NCBI GenBank assembly: GCA_963540815.1
Contig: CAUTQY010000004.1
Location: 72,578-136,577 of the forward strand
Origin: Scybalousia_A sp963540815
GTDB taxonomy: Bacteria; Bacteroidota; Bacteroidia; Bacteroidales; P3
DNA length: 64,000 nucleotides
Reading direction: 5' to 3'
The notes under the pieces were generated by a model. It was not told the DNA's origin. It made no database searches and saw nothing but the letters and a program-made list of their open reading frames with translations. A program made the position numbers and the translations under genes. Positions 34,941-43,592 of this stretch are shown piece by piece. Positions within the stretch are counted from its first letter, which is position 1, and each line of letters starts with the position of its first letter.

Positions 34941-36482
34941 ATGAAAACTATGTCATTTCTAAGCAAGTTATTGATGGTAATATCAGTGGTTACGTTGTTG
35001 TTTGCTTGTTCAGGCAAGAAAAAGTCCGCCACTACGGGATGGAATTATGACGACCCTAAGTGGGGAGGATTTGAATCTGCAAAAAATGTGGAGCAACAAA
35101 CGCCTCCGGGTATGGTCTTTATAGAGGGCGGAGCTTTTATTATGGGAAGGACTACCGATAATGTTAAGTACGAATGGGATAACAATCCCAGAAAGGTTAC
35201 CGTATCCTCTTTCTATATGGACGAGTGCGAAATAACCAATTTGGATTATAGAGAATTCTTGTATTGGATACAAAGAGTTTATACCGATTATCCGGAGTAT
35301 TATCAAAGCAACTTACCCGATACATTAGTTTGGAGAAGCAAACTGACCTACAACGAACCAATGGTGGAATATTATTTTAGGTATCCTTCTTGGGCTAATT
35401 ATCCGGTAGTAGGAGTTAGTTGGATACAAGCAAATAACTATTGCGATTGGAGAACTGACAGATTGAATGAAAAATCTCTTATAGATGCCGGTATTTTGGA
35501 GTTTGACCAAGACCAACAGGGTGATAATGTTTTTACTACCGATGCCTACCTTGCCGGTCAATATGAGGGATATGTAAAGAAAGACCTTGCCGACCTTAAT
35601 CCTAATTCGGAAGGTGTTAGAAAAGTAAATATGACCGATGGTATTCTGTATCCTAAATTCAGACTTCCAACCGAAGCGGAATGGGAATATGCCGCTCTTG
35701 GTCTTATAGGCAACACTACCAAAGAAGGACGTATTTTGGAAAGACGTATCTACCCGTGGAACGGACATGTCGTACGTACTGACCAAAAGAAGTATTACGG
35801 AGAAATGCTTGCCAACTTCAAACGTTCAAGAGGTGATGCTATGGGGGTGGCAAGTGCCTTGAACGACCATTGGGAATATACTGCTCCCGTTGATTATTAT
35901 TTCCCTAACGATTACGGTTTGTATAACATGGCAGGCAATGTAGCGGAATGGGTTATGGATGTTTATCGTCCGAACACTCCTGAGGACGCAGGCGATATAA
36001 ATCCTTATAGAGGAAATGTTTATGTTACCAAAGTTTTGGACTCTGACGGAATGATAGCAGAAAAAGATTCTTTGGGAAGAATTACTTATAGAGAAGTTAC
36101 CGTAGAGGATAATATAAACAGAAGGAATTATAGACAAGCTGACAATATAAACTATTTGGACGGAGATTTGGCTTCCCAGATAGCAACCAGCTGGAAAAGC
36201 GATGCCGAAGAGGAAGAAGAAGATGCTACAGCAACAGGCTCAGAAGATGAGCAAGAGGCAGAAATAGCCGGAGAAACCTCTGAAACCGGAGGCATGTATG
36301 ACTTCGGAAAATCGTCTATGATTAACGACAAAGTGAGAGTTGTCAAAGGCGGTTCTTGGAGAGATAAGGCTTTGTATTTATCACCAGGGGAAAAACGTTT
36401 CTTGGCTCAGGACCAAAAAACAGAGTGGGTAGGTTTCCGTTGTGCTATGGATAGGATGGGCTCAAGAGAAATGCGTAAATAG
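34941..36482 (+). CDS. gldJ: GldJ-like T9SS/gliding lipoprotein (SUMF1 fold)
   Basis: A 513-residue lipoprotein: lipobox LLFAC with Cys23. The body is a formylglycine-generating-enzyme-like (SUMF1) domain: TPPGMVFIEGGAFIMGR (about 54-70), MDECEITN, LPTEAEWEYAA, NMAGNVAEWVMDVYRP, and a closing VKGGSWRDKALYLSP then WVGFRCAMDR. GldJ and GldK share this fold; the openings GWNYDD-GGFE and the DTLVWRSKLTYNE and RGNVYVTK-DG segments match GldJ as I recall it better than GldK/PorK. GldJ stabilises other Gld proteins and is needed for T9SS function in flavobacteria. An acidic, low-complexity insert (about 421-445, EEEEEDATATGSEDE) interrupts the domain. Followed by a terminator. Confidence 0.8.
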   Translation: MKTMSFLSKLLMVISVVTLLFACSGKKKSATTGWNYDDPKWGGFESAKNVEQQTPPGMVFIEGGAFIMGRTTDNVKYEWDNNPRKVTVSSFYMDECEITNLDYREFLYWIQRVYTDYPEYYQSNLPDTLVWRSKLTYNEPMVEYYFRYPSWANYPVVGVSWIQANNYCDWRTDRLNEKSLIDAGILEFDQDQQGDNVFTTDAYLAGQYEGYVKKDLADLNPNSEGVRKVNMTDGILYPKFRLPTEAEWEYAALGLIGNTTKEGRILERRIYPWNGHVVRTDQKKYYGEMLANFKRSRGDAMGVASALNDHWEYTAPVDYYFPNDYGLYNMAGNVAEWVMDVYRPNTPEDAGDINPYRGNVYVTKVLDSDGMIAEKDSLGRITYREVTVEDNINRRNYRQADNINYLDGDLASQIATSWKSDAEEEEEDATATGSEDEQEAEIAGETSETGGMYDFGKSSMINDKVRVVKGGSWRDKALYLSPGEKRFLAQDQKTEWVGFRCAMDRMGSREMRK

Positions 36483-36504
36483 ACAACATTTGTTATAATA
36501 TGAC

Positions 36505-36546
36505 AAAAATCCTGTGTGTTTTTTAACTTAACGGCACAGGATTTTT
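36505..36546 (+). terminator. Terminator after the T9SS block
   Basis: A perfect 12-base stem (36505-36516 with 36535-36546) with an 18-base loop ends in a T tract, between gldJ and holA. It marks the end of the T9SS transcription unit. Confidence 0.8.
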
Positions 36547-36558
36547 ATTATATGAATT

Positions 36559-37572
36559 ATGACGACAACAACATTAAAACAAATCAAAGACAGTATATCA
36601 CACAAAGATCTTGCACCTGTATATATACTTTACGGAGAAGAACCTTTTTATATGGATATGCTTATTGAAGAGTTTGAAACAAAAATAATAGAAGATAGTG
36701 CAAAAGATTTCAATTTTAGTGTAGTCTACGGAAAAGACACTTCGGCTTCCGTGCTCATAAGTCTATGCAGACAATATCCTCTAATGTCAGACAAAAAACT
36801 TGTTATTCTAAAAGAGGCACAAATGTTTGACAAGAATGAGTGGGAAAAGCTTGCCGTTTACTTTTCTCAACCTCAACCCTCCACATGTTTTGTTATATGC
36901 AATAAGAACAAAACCTTTGATACAAAAATCAAAAATCTTATTATCAAAAACAACGGTATTATATTTGAAAGCAATAGAATACCGGACTATAAACTTGCCG
37001 AATGGATAAAGTCTTATATAAAGGACATAGGATATAGTACAGAAGAAGGAGCCATAACATTGCTGGAAAACTATCTCGGAAATAATTTGCAAAAGATTAG
37101 CAATGAAATAAAAAAACTAATTCTCAACCTAAAAGACAGAAAACATATTTCCGTATCCGATATATCATCCTATATAGGCATAAGTAAAGATTATAATGTA
37201 TTCGAATTACAGAAAGCTCTTGCTCAAAAGCAGGTGTTAAAGTGTAATCAAATAGTAAAATATTTTTCCAAAAATCCCAAGGAAAATCCGTTACCCATGA
37301 TTCTTCCCGTAATTTTTTCTTTTTTTATAAACGTTCTGGCTTGTGCTACAATGAAAGGCAATACTACCCAGGTTATTGCCCAGGCTCTGCACTCAACTCC
37401 ATTTAAAATAAAAGATTATATTGCGGCTACAAATTATTATAGTATGGAAAAACTATTCCATATCGTTTCACTTTTTGAAGATTATGACCTTAAAAACAAA
37501 GGTGTAAACACCTCTCCGCTAAGCGAGGATGCGGAAATATTAAAAGAGCTTGTTTTTAAAATTTTACATTAA
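36559..37572 (+). CDS. holA: DNA polymerase III delta subunit
   Basis: A 337-residue protein of HolA length and plan: the N-terminal AAA+-like domain starts with APVYILYGEEPFYMD (about 19-33), followed by YPLMSDKKLVILKEAQMF and a degenerate nucleotide-binding region. The middle contains SNEIKKLIL (about 187), typical of the family's domain II, and the C-terminal collar domain follows. HolA opens the sliding clamp as part of the clamp loader. It is cytosolic with no signal peptide. Its stop is 1 base from the start of the TonB receptor gene, so the two are co-transcribed. Confidence 0.9.
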   Translation: MTTTTLKQIKDSISHKDLAPVYILYGEEPFYMDMLIEEFETKIIEDSAKDFNFSVVYGKDTSASVLISLCRQYPLMSDKKLVILKEAQMFDKNEWEKLAVYFSQPQPSTCFVICNKNKTFDTKIKNLIIKNNGIIFESNRIPDYKLAEWIKSYIKDIGYSTEEGAITLLENYLGNNLQKISNEIKKLILNLKDRKHISVSDISSYIGISKDYNVFELQKALAQKQVLKCNQIVKYFSKNPKENPLPMILPVIFSFFINVLACATMKGNTTQVIAQALHSTPFKIKDYIAATNYYSMEKLFHIVSLFEDYDLKNKGVNTSPLSEDAEILKELVFKILH

Positions 37573-37573
37573 T

Positions 37574-39874
37574 ATGAAAGGATTTGTTTTTACACTTTTT
37601 CTTATTCTTTTTTGCCTTGTTTCATACGCTCAACATGGAACCATAAAGGGGTTCGTGTACAATAAAGATAACGGAGAACCCATACTCTTTGCCAATATTG
37701 TTTTGGAAAATACTCAGATAGGGAGTTCAACTGACGACAACGGTTATTTTGTCATAAATAATATCAAACCGCAATCCTATAATCTCAAAGTTCAATGCTT
37801 GGGCTACAAAGACAGTACAATATCCGTAACGGTTCAAAGAGAAAGTTTGCTAAATCTCAAAATAGAACTAACGCCCGTTATCCAACAGCTGGAGGTAGTA
37901 GAAGTTATAGGCAATAAAGAGGCTGCAAGGACTGAGAGTCAAGTATCCATAAAAAAAATAACGGCAAATGATATTTATAAAGTACCTTCAATAGGAGGTC
38001 AGGCAGATATAGCACAATACCTCCAGGTATTACCCGGAGTTATATCCTCGGGTGACCAAGGCGGACAGTTATATATAAGAGGAGGCTCGGCCATACAAAA
38101 CAAAGTATTATTGGACGGCATGGTTGTCTATAATCCTTTTCATTCCATAGGTATTTTTTCTGTTTTTGAAACGGATATTATCCGCAAGGCGGATGTTTAT
38201 ACCGGGGGGTTCGGAGCTCAGTATTCAGGCAGATTGTCCTCTGTTATAGACATATCCACTAGAGACGGAAACAAAAAACGCACGGAAGGAAAAATTTCGG
38301 CATCTTCTTTTGCCGCTTCGGCTCTTTTGGAAGGACCTATGATAAAAGACAAAGAGGACAAACCCTATTCTCTCTCATATATTCTCAGTGCAAAAAAATC
38401 CTATCTTTCCGCCACATCCGGATCCATATACGGTTATATGGATAATGATTTGCCGTATGAGTTTTTTGACCTATATGGCAAACTTTCTCTAACATCAAAA
38501 GAAGGAAGTAAAATAAATCTTTTCGGTTTTAATTTTACCGATGATGTTAAGGGTTATAAAAACGTAGCAGACTTTAATTGGAAGAATTTAGGCTTTGGAA
38601 CACATTTTTTGCTTTTGCCTCCGGGCACCTCCTCGTTGGTAGAGGGCACTTTGGCTTATTCCAAATATAATATGGATATGTCTGCCACTACCACCGAAGG
38701 AAAACAATCAAGTGAAATAGGTTCTTTTTCCGGTATTTTATCAGCCACTTCTTTTTATAACAAAAATCAATTAAAATACGGTTTGGAAATGATAGCCAAC
38801 AAAACCTCATCTTTGTTTTCCTCTATGAGCGAGCAAATTGTGGATAATTCCACAGAGATGGGAGCCTATATACTTTTTAAAGGTTTTTGGGGAAATCTTC
38901 TTTACGAACCAAGCGCAAGATTTTCTCATTATGCTTCTTTGGATGAAAGTTATTTTGAGCCTAAACTTTCCCTTAAATATAATATTAATGGAAACTTCAG
39001 ATTAAAGGCGGCCTTGGGGCAGTATAGTCAGAGTTTTATAGATACCAAAAGTGATAGAGATATAGTTAATCTTTTTACAGGTTACCTTACCACAGGACCA
39101 GATTTGTACGGAGGAGTAGTTTCTTCTTTTCAAGGCAAAAAAATTAATCGTTATATAGAAAAATCCAATCATTTCATTGTTGGAGCGGAGTGGGACATTG
39201 TCAGACATCTAAGCCTAAACGCTGAAATATATTATAAAACCATGAGCAATCTCTTATCTGTTAATAGAGATAAACTTTATGACAATACGTCTTTAAATGC
39301 AAATATGCCGGAATATCAAACCAAAACATTTGCAATAGAAAAAGGAACAGCTTACGGTGCCGACATAAGTTTGCAATATTCGGATGGGAGATTCTACCTT
39401 TGGGCAATCTATTCTTATGGCAAGATTGAAAAAGAAAATGAAGTTCAAACCTATTTTCCACACTACGACAGAAGACACAATATAAACATATTGGTTTCTT
39501 ATCAAATGGGTAGGGATAGAAGTTTTGAACTTTCGGCTCGTTGGAATTACGGCTCAGGTTTTCCTTTTACCGGCACTCAGGGATTTGTTGAATATTTACC
39601 AATATCATCTCTTGACTATGATTACACAACAGCAAACGGAACTTTGCATACTCTTTATGGCAGTCTCAACGGACAACGTCTGCCTGCTTATCATAGATTA
39701 GATATTTCGGCAAAAAAGAGATTTAATGTTTTTGCTCGTTCTATTTTGGAAATAGACATCTCTGTAACTAATCTATACAATAGAAACAACATATTCTATT
39801 ACGACAGGGTAACTTCCGAAAGAGTAGACCAACTACCCATTATGCCCTCTTTGACAGTAAGTTTAACTTTCTAA
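37574..39874 (+). CDS. TonB-dependent outer-membrane receptor
   Basis: A 766-residue receptor. The ATG at 37574 is chosen because it gives a normal signal peptide (MKGFVFTLFL start, cleavage after YAQ) and lies 1 base after the holA stop; the frame remains open upstream only by overlapping holA. Residues about 21-101 form a carboxypeptidase-like regulatory (Ig) domain (GTIKGFVYNKDNGEPILFAN). The plug follows (about 120-230: LPGVISSGDQGGQLYIRGG, KVLLDGMVVYNP), then a beta-barrel ending in LTVSLTF. There is no SusD partner, so it is not a classic Sus glycan pair. The ligand is unknown. A porin-like barrel gene follows by 14 bases. Confidence 0.9.
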   Translation: MKGFVFTLFLILFCLVSYAQHGTIKGFVYNKDNGEPILFANIVLENTQIGSSTDDNGYFVINNIKPQSYNLKVQCLGYKDSTISVTVQRESLLNLKIELTPVIQQLEVVEVIGNKEAARTESQVSIKKITANDIYKVPSIGGQADIAQYLQVLPGVISSGDQGGQLYIRGGSAIQNKVLLDGMVVYNPFHSIGIFSVFETDIIRKADVYTGGFGAQYSGRLSSVIDISTRDGNKKRTEGKISASSFAASALLEGPMIKDKEDKPYSLSYILSAKKSYLSATSGSIYGYMDNDLPYEFFDLYGKLSLTSKEGSKINLFGFNFTDDVKGYKNVADFNWKNLGFGTHFLLLPPGTSSLVEGTLAYSKYNMDMSATTTEGKQSSEIGSFSGILSATSFYNKNQLKYGLEMIANKTSSLFSSMSEQIVDNSTEMGAYILFKGFWGNLLYEPSARFSHYASLDESYFEPKLSLKYNINGNFRLKAALGQYSQSFIDTKSDRDIVNLFTGYLTTGPDLYGGVVSSFQGKKINRYIEKSNHFIVGAEWDIVRHLSLNAEIYYKTMSNLLSVNRDKLYDNTSLNANMPEYQTKTFAIEKGTAYGADISLQYSDGRFYLWAIYSYGKIEKENEVQTYFPHYDRRHNINILVSYQMGRDRSFELSARWNYGSGFPFTGTQGFVEYLPISSLDYDYTTANGTLHTLYGSLNGQRLPAYHRLDISAKKRFNVFARSILEIDISVTNLYNRNNIFYYDRVTSERVDQLPIMPSLTVSLTF

Positions 39875-39888
39875 AAGAATAATACTCT

Positions 39889-41067
39889 ATGAATACTAAA
39901 AAACGACTGCTAATCTGTTTTTTCTGTCTTTTTATGTATCAATTTGCATGCGGTCAAATAGAGTATATGAAAATAGACGGGTACATACAAGCAGACTTCG
40001 AAATATCCGACAAAGATGGAACAACTTTTTTGGGTCCTGCCCACTCGGAGGCAAAAGATGGTAACTCGGATTATTATTTTCGCTATGGTTTATACAGAGG
40101 AGTAATAACTGCCAAGTTTGAAAAGGACAAAAGTTTTGGTATGTTAAGGGTTAATTTTACGGAAGCAGGAGTAATGCCTTTGGTTGCTTGTTTTCAATAC
40201 AATATGTATGATTGGTTGGGCTTTCAGGCAGGTTTATCAAACATAGATTACGGTTTTGAGTTAATGTATCCTTCCATTTTCTTCGAAACAATAGAACGTT
40301 CCGCTTTTACACGACTTTTGTTTCCTAAGGAACATGATTTGGGGTTTAAATTTATTCTCTCCTACCCTTCCAAAGATAGAAAAAACAAACTTTCACTATC
40401 CTTAGGTATGACCTCCGGTAACGGCATAAATAAAATTGCCGACAAACACATGAATTTTCTATCTCATCTAAAATATAACTACACTGGGGAAGTTTGGTCT
40501 TTGGGAATGGGAGCCTCTTATTATGAAGGAAAGACTAACAACACTAGTGACTCTATTTATAAAGTGAAGAATCACGCCTGGCAGGTAGAAACTACGTCGG
40601 AAAATCAAAAAAACGCAAGGAGATATTTTAATTTTGAGTTCCAAGTAGGCTACAAATCCGACGTTGGTATTTCTACGCTGAGAGGGGAAACTTCCTTTGG
40701 TTTACAGCCCTCTCGGAAAAACAATTTTGCCTCACAAGATAACAATTCCTATAACCCATTGGATGCTTTTTCTTATCAACGACATTTTTTAGGTTATACA
40801 TTTTACTTCATACAAAAATTTTATAAATTTCCTATTTCTCTTGTTGGCAAGTATTCTTACTTTGATAAGAACACTAAATTATCCGAAAATGAGATTACAA
40901 ATATCCATGACATATGTATGCAAAACATTGGTTTTGGTCTTATATGGGATTTTAATCCCAATATGAGAGCTTATTTATTTTATGATATGAATAGCAATGA
41001 AACAAACAACATATTCAAACAATTAGATGATGATGTTTTGCATCTAAGATTACAATATGCGTTTTAA
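39889..41067 (+). CDS. Porin-like outer-membrane beta-barrel protein
   Basis: A 392-residue protein with a signal peptide (about 1-22, ending ACGQ). The mature start IEYMKIDGYIQADFEI resembles phosphate-selective porin O/P-type barrels of Bacteroidetes, and the protein alternates aromatic and charged residues throughout, ending in HLRLQYAF with the terminal Phe typical of outer-membrane barrels. Substrate is unknown. It is 14 bases after the TonB receptor gene and 15 bases before an alpha/beta hydrolase gene, so a shared transcript is likely; a joint uptake role is inference. Confidence 0.75.
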   Translation: MNTKKRLLICFFCLFMYQFACGQIEYMKIDGYIQADFEISDKDGTTFLGPAHSEAKDGNSDYYFRYGLYRGVITAKFEKDKSFGMLRVNFTEAGVMPLVACFQYNMYDWLGFQAGLSNIDYGFELMYPSIFFETIERSAFTRLLFPKEHDLGFKFILSYPSKDRKNKLSLSLGMTSGNGINKIADKHMNFLSHLKYNYTGEVWSLGMGASYYEGKTNNTSDSIYKVKNHAWQVETTSENQKNARRYFNFEFQVGYKSDVGISTLRGETSFGLQPSRKNNFASQDNNSYNPLDAFSYQRHFLGYTFYFIQKFYKFPISLVGKYSYFDKNTKLSENEITNIHDICMQNIGFGLIWDFNPNMRAYLFYDMNSNETNNIFKQLDDDVLHLRLQYAF

Positions 41068-41082
41068 TTTTTCACTATACTT

Positions 41083-41889
41083 ATGTTATATAATACCATA
41101 AAGTTTAAGGGTAAACAAATAAATTACAGATGCCAAGGGCAAGAGGAAGAGACACTTGTACTCTTGCATGGTCTTATGAATAATTTATCTGTCTGGGATA
41201 ATTTTTTTAAATTTTATAAAGGCAAAATAAAACTCGTTGCCATTGACTTGTTAGGACACGGAGAAAGCGAACTTGTAGAAGCGGTTTCCTCTATGGAATT
41301 ACAAGCCGAGATGGTAAAAGAAGTATTAGACCGTTTGAAAATAACAAAGTGTGTTATGGTAGGACATTCCATGGGCGGAATGATAACCATGTGTTTTGCA
41401 GAAAAATATCCCGAGTATTTAAATGGCTATTGTCTCTTACACTCAAGTGCTTTGGCAGACAATCCCAAAGGGCAGGAAAATCGCAAACGAGCTTGCAAAA
41501 TAGTAAATGAAGACAAATTAAAATATATTGTCGATTTTATTCCAAATCTTTTTGCACGTGAGAATGTAGATAAATTCTCCGAAGAAATACAACAATTAAA
41601 AGATATTGCCCTATCAACCTCCAAAGAAAGTATAATAGCCTCACAACTCGGAATGATAGAAAGAAAAGACAGACGAGATGTTTTGGAAAAAAGTAACGTA
41701 CCTGTTCTGTTTATAGTAGGCAAGCAAGACGTGAGATCAGACGTGTTTAGTATTCTTGCTTTAAGTTCTCTACCGAATTTTGCAGAGACTTTATTATTAA
41801 ATTGCGGACACATGTCCTTTATAGAGGAAGAAAAAGTTATAAAACTCAAATTGCTTTCCTTTGTTCATTTGTGTTTCGAGATACAATAA
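41083..41889 (+). CDS. Alpha/beta-fold hydrolase
   Basis: A 268-residue cytosolic hydrolase. The oxyanion motif LLHGLMNN (about 28-35) and the nucleophile elbow GHSMGGM with Ser96 are clear. The likely acid is Asp216 in GKQDVRSD and the catalytic base His243 in NCGHMSF. This is the complete triad of the family. The substrate cannot be told from sequence; esterases, lipases and C-C hydrolases share the plan. No signal peptide is seen. It follows the porin gene by 15 bases. Confidence 0.9.
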   Translation: MLYNTIKFKGKQINYRCQGQEEETLVLLHGLMNNLSVWDNFFKFYKGKIKLVAIDLLGHGESELVEAVSSMELQAEMVKEVLDRLKITKCVMVGHSMGGMITMCFAEKYPEYLNGYCLLHSSALADNPKGQENRKRACKIVNEDKLKYIVDFIPNLFARENVDKFSEEIQQLKDIALSTSKESIIASQLGMIERKDRRDVLEKSNVPVLFIVGKQDVRSDVFSILALSSLPNFAETLLLNCGHMSFIEEEKVIKLKLLSFVHLCFEIQ

Positions 41890-41969
41890 ATAATTGCTAA
41901 TTATACGACTTGCAATAAAATAACAAATTTTTCGTTAAAGTTAAATATTAAGTCTTAAAAGTATAAATT

Positions 41970-42680
41970 ATGACGAATTATCCTGTTGGTTTTTTTGCAG
42001 GCAATTGGCATTATTGGGCTATATTTTTTGTAACTATTATTGCAAGCTACCTTGTAAATCATTTTTTGCAATCCGCTATTAAAAGATATTCCAAAATTCC
42101 TACTGTTGGTAATATTACAGGCAAGGAGGTTGCAGAAAAAATGTTAAAAGATAACGATATTTATGACGTAAAGGTTGTATGTATCCCCGGACGTCTAACG
42201 GATAATTATAATCCGACAGACAAAACTCTTAATCTTAGTTCTGAAATTTATAGAGGAGCTTCTATTGCCTCTGCGGCAGTAACTGCCCATGAGTGTGGTC
42301 ATGCCATACAACATGCAACCTCTTATTCTTGGTTGCAAATGCGAAGCAAACTTGTTTCGGTAGTTAGTTTTACAAACAAATGGCTTTGTTGGCTTCTTTG
42401 CGCCGGCATGTTTTTTGTTGGAATTTTTCCACAATTGCTTTTGGCAGGCATTATTCTGTTCGCTATAACAGCTCTATTTTCCTTGATTACCTTACCCGTA
42501 GAGATTAACGCTTCGCAAAGAGCGTTGGTTTGGCTAAATCGTAATGAAATAACCACACCGGAAACTCATCCAAAGGCTCAAAAGGCATTAAGAATGGCAG
42601 CTTATACGTATGTGGTAGCAGCAGTGACCTCTACAGTAGATTTATTGTATTATATTCAATATTATCTTAGACGATTGTAG
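41970..42680 (+). CDS. YugP-type neutral zinc membrane metallopeptidase
   Basis: A 236-residue inner-membrane protein with an N-terminal membrane span (about 10-31) and a pair of spans in the 120-170 region. The zinc-binding HExxH motif is HECGH at residues 107-111 (AHECGHAIQHA). The segment GRLTDNYNPTDKTLNLSSEIY just before it is characteristic of the YugP/COG2738 family. The family is widespread and its substrates are largely unknown. It is 18 bases before the PASTA-domain gene on the same strand. Confidence 0.88.
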   Translation: MTNYPVGFFAGNWHYWAIFFVTIIASYLVNHFLQSAIKRYSKIPTVGNITGKEVAEKMLKDNDIYDVKVVCIPGRLTDNYNPTDKTLNLSSEIYRGASIASAAVTAHECGHAIQHATSYSWLQMRSKLVSVVSFTNKWLCWLLCAGMFFVGIFPQLLLAGIILFAITALFSLITLPVEINASQRALVWLNRNEITTPETHPKAQKALRMAAYTYVVAAVTSTVDLLYYIQYYLRRL

Positions 42681-42698
42681 CATATAACACTTTTTGTC

Positions 42699-43592
42699 AT
42701 GAGAAAAAGAGATTTTTTTAAAAGCAAACTTTTTTTCAAACATTTGATTCTAATAGTTTTGTCTTTTTTTGCATTACTTTTTACCGTAATGCAAGTGTTA
42801 AAAATCTATACTCGTCATGGCAAAGAATACGAGGTACCCAAGATAACAGACAAACTCCTGCAAGATGTAATTTCCTCCAAACAAATGTCCCTGTTTGAGA
42901 TTGTCGTATTGGATTCTATTTATAGGGAAAATTTCCAACCGGGCACAATACTTACCCAGGACCCTAATCCGGGAAACATGGTAAAAAAAGGCAGAAAAAT
43001 ATACATAACCGTCGTTGCCATGTCAGGTGAAGTTGTTCCTATGCCCAATTGCATAAATTCTTCTTTAAAAACAGCAATACAAAATCTCGTAGACAAGGGT
43101 TTGAGAGTTGGAACACTAATGTTTAGAAATACCGATTTAGACGGGGAAGCTCTTGTTGTAGAACAAAGATTTGGAGGACAAATAATACGCAAAGACGCCG
43201 AGATACAAAGTGGCGAATCTGTGGATTTGGTTGTAGAGGTACCCTCCACAACGGCTATTATAAATATACCGGACATTTTGGGTAAGACGGAAAAACAGGT
43301 AGAAATCATGTTATGGAAATCGGGTCTCAATGTGGGTTTTAAACAATATGACGGAGAAAAAGATTCTAAAAAAATGAGACTTGTTTCCTATTCCCCTTTG
43401 GTTAATTCGGCAACTCTCGGTACTAGTATTTCCCTTAATTTTATGAACGAGGATAAACGAAAATTTAACAAAGAACTCTCTAAGTTCAAACAAGAACAAA
43501 CTCGTATGGAAGAACAAGAACAACTAAATTCTCAAATAGAGGAGCAAATAAATTTAGGAAAAACAAACCACAAACAAAACAATGAAAATTAA
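42699..43592 (+). CDS. PASTA-domain membrane protein
   Basis: A 297-residue protein with a short basic N-terminus, one membrane span (about 15-37) and an extracytoplasmic part made of three PASTA repeats (about 45-110, 112-185 and 188-255). Repeat features include FQPGTILTQDPNPGNMVKKG and the VPMPNC opening of the second repeat. The C-terminal tail (about 255-297) is a Glu/Gln/Lys-rich probable coiled coil. PASTA domains often bind peptidoglycan fragments or muropeptides, but no kinase or transpeptidase domain is present. Its stop overlaps the next gene's start by 11 bases, indicating coupled translation. Confidence 0.88.
   Translation: MRKRDFFKSKLFFKHLILIVLSFFALLFTVMQVLKIYTRHGKEYEVPKITDKLLQDVISSKQMSLFEIVVLDSIYRENFQPGTILTQDPNPGNMVKKGRKIYITVVAMSGEVVPMPNCINSSLKTAIQNLVDKGLRVGTLMFRNTDLDGEALVVEQRFGGQIIRKDAEIQSGESVDLVVEVPSTTAIINIPDILGKTEKQVEIMLWKSGLNVGFKQYDGEKDSKKMRLVSYSPLVNSATLGTSISLNFMNEDKRKFNKELSKFKQEQTRMEEQEQLNSQIEEQINLGKTNHKQNNEN

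Noticed and set aside
34941..36482. Identification as GldK/PorK
   Set aside because: GldK has the same SUMF1 fold and usually follows porP, but the N-terminal GWNYDD/GGFE, DTLVWRSKLTYNE and RGNVYVTK segments fit GldJ better, and porL-M-N are absent.
37550..37573. Upstream start for the TonB receptor inside holA
   Set aside because: It would place extra residues before a standard signal peptide and overlap holA; the ATG at 37574 is better.
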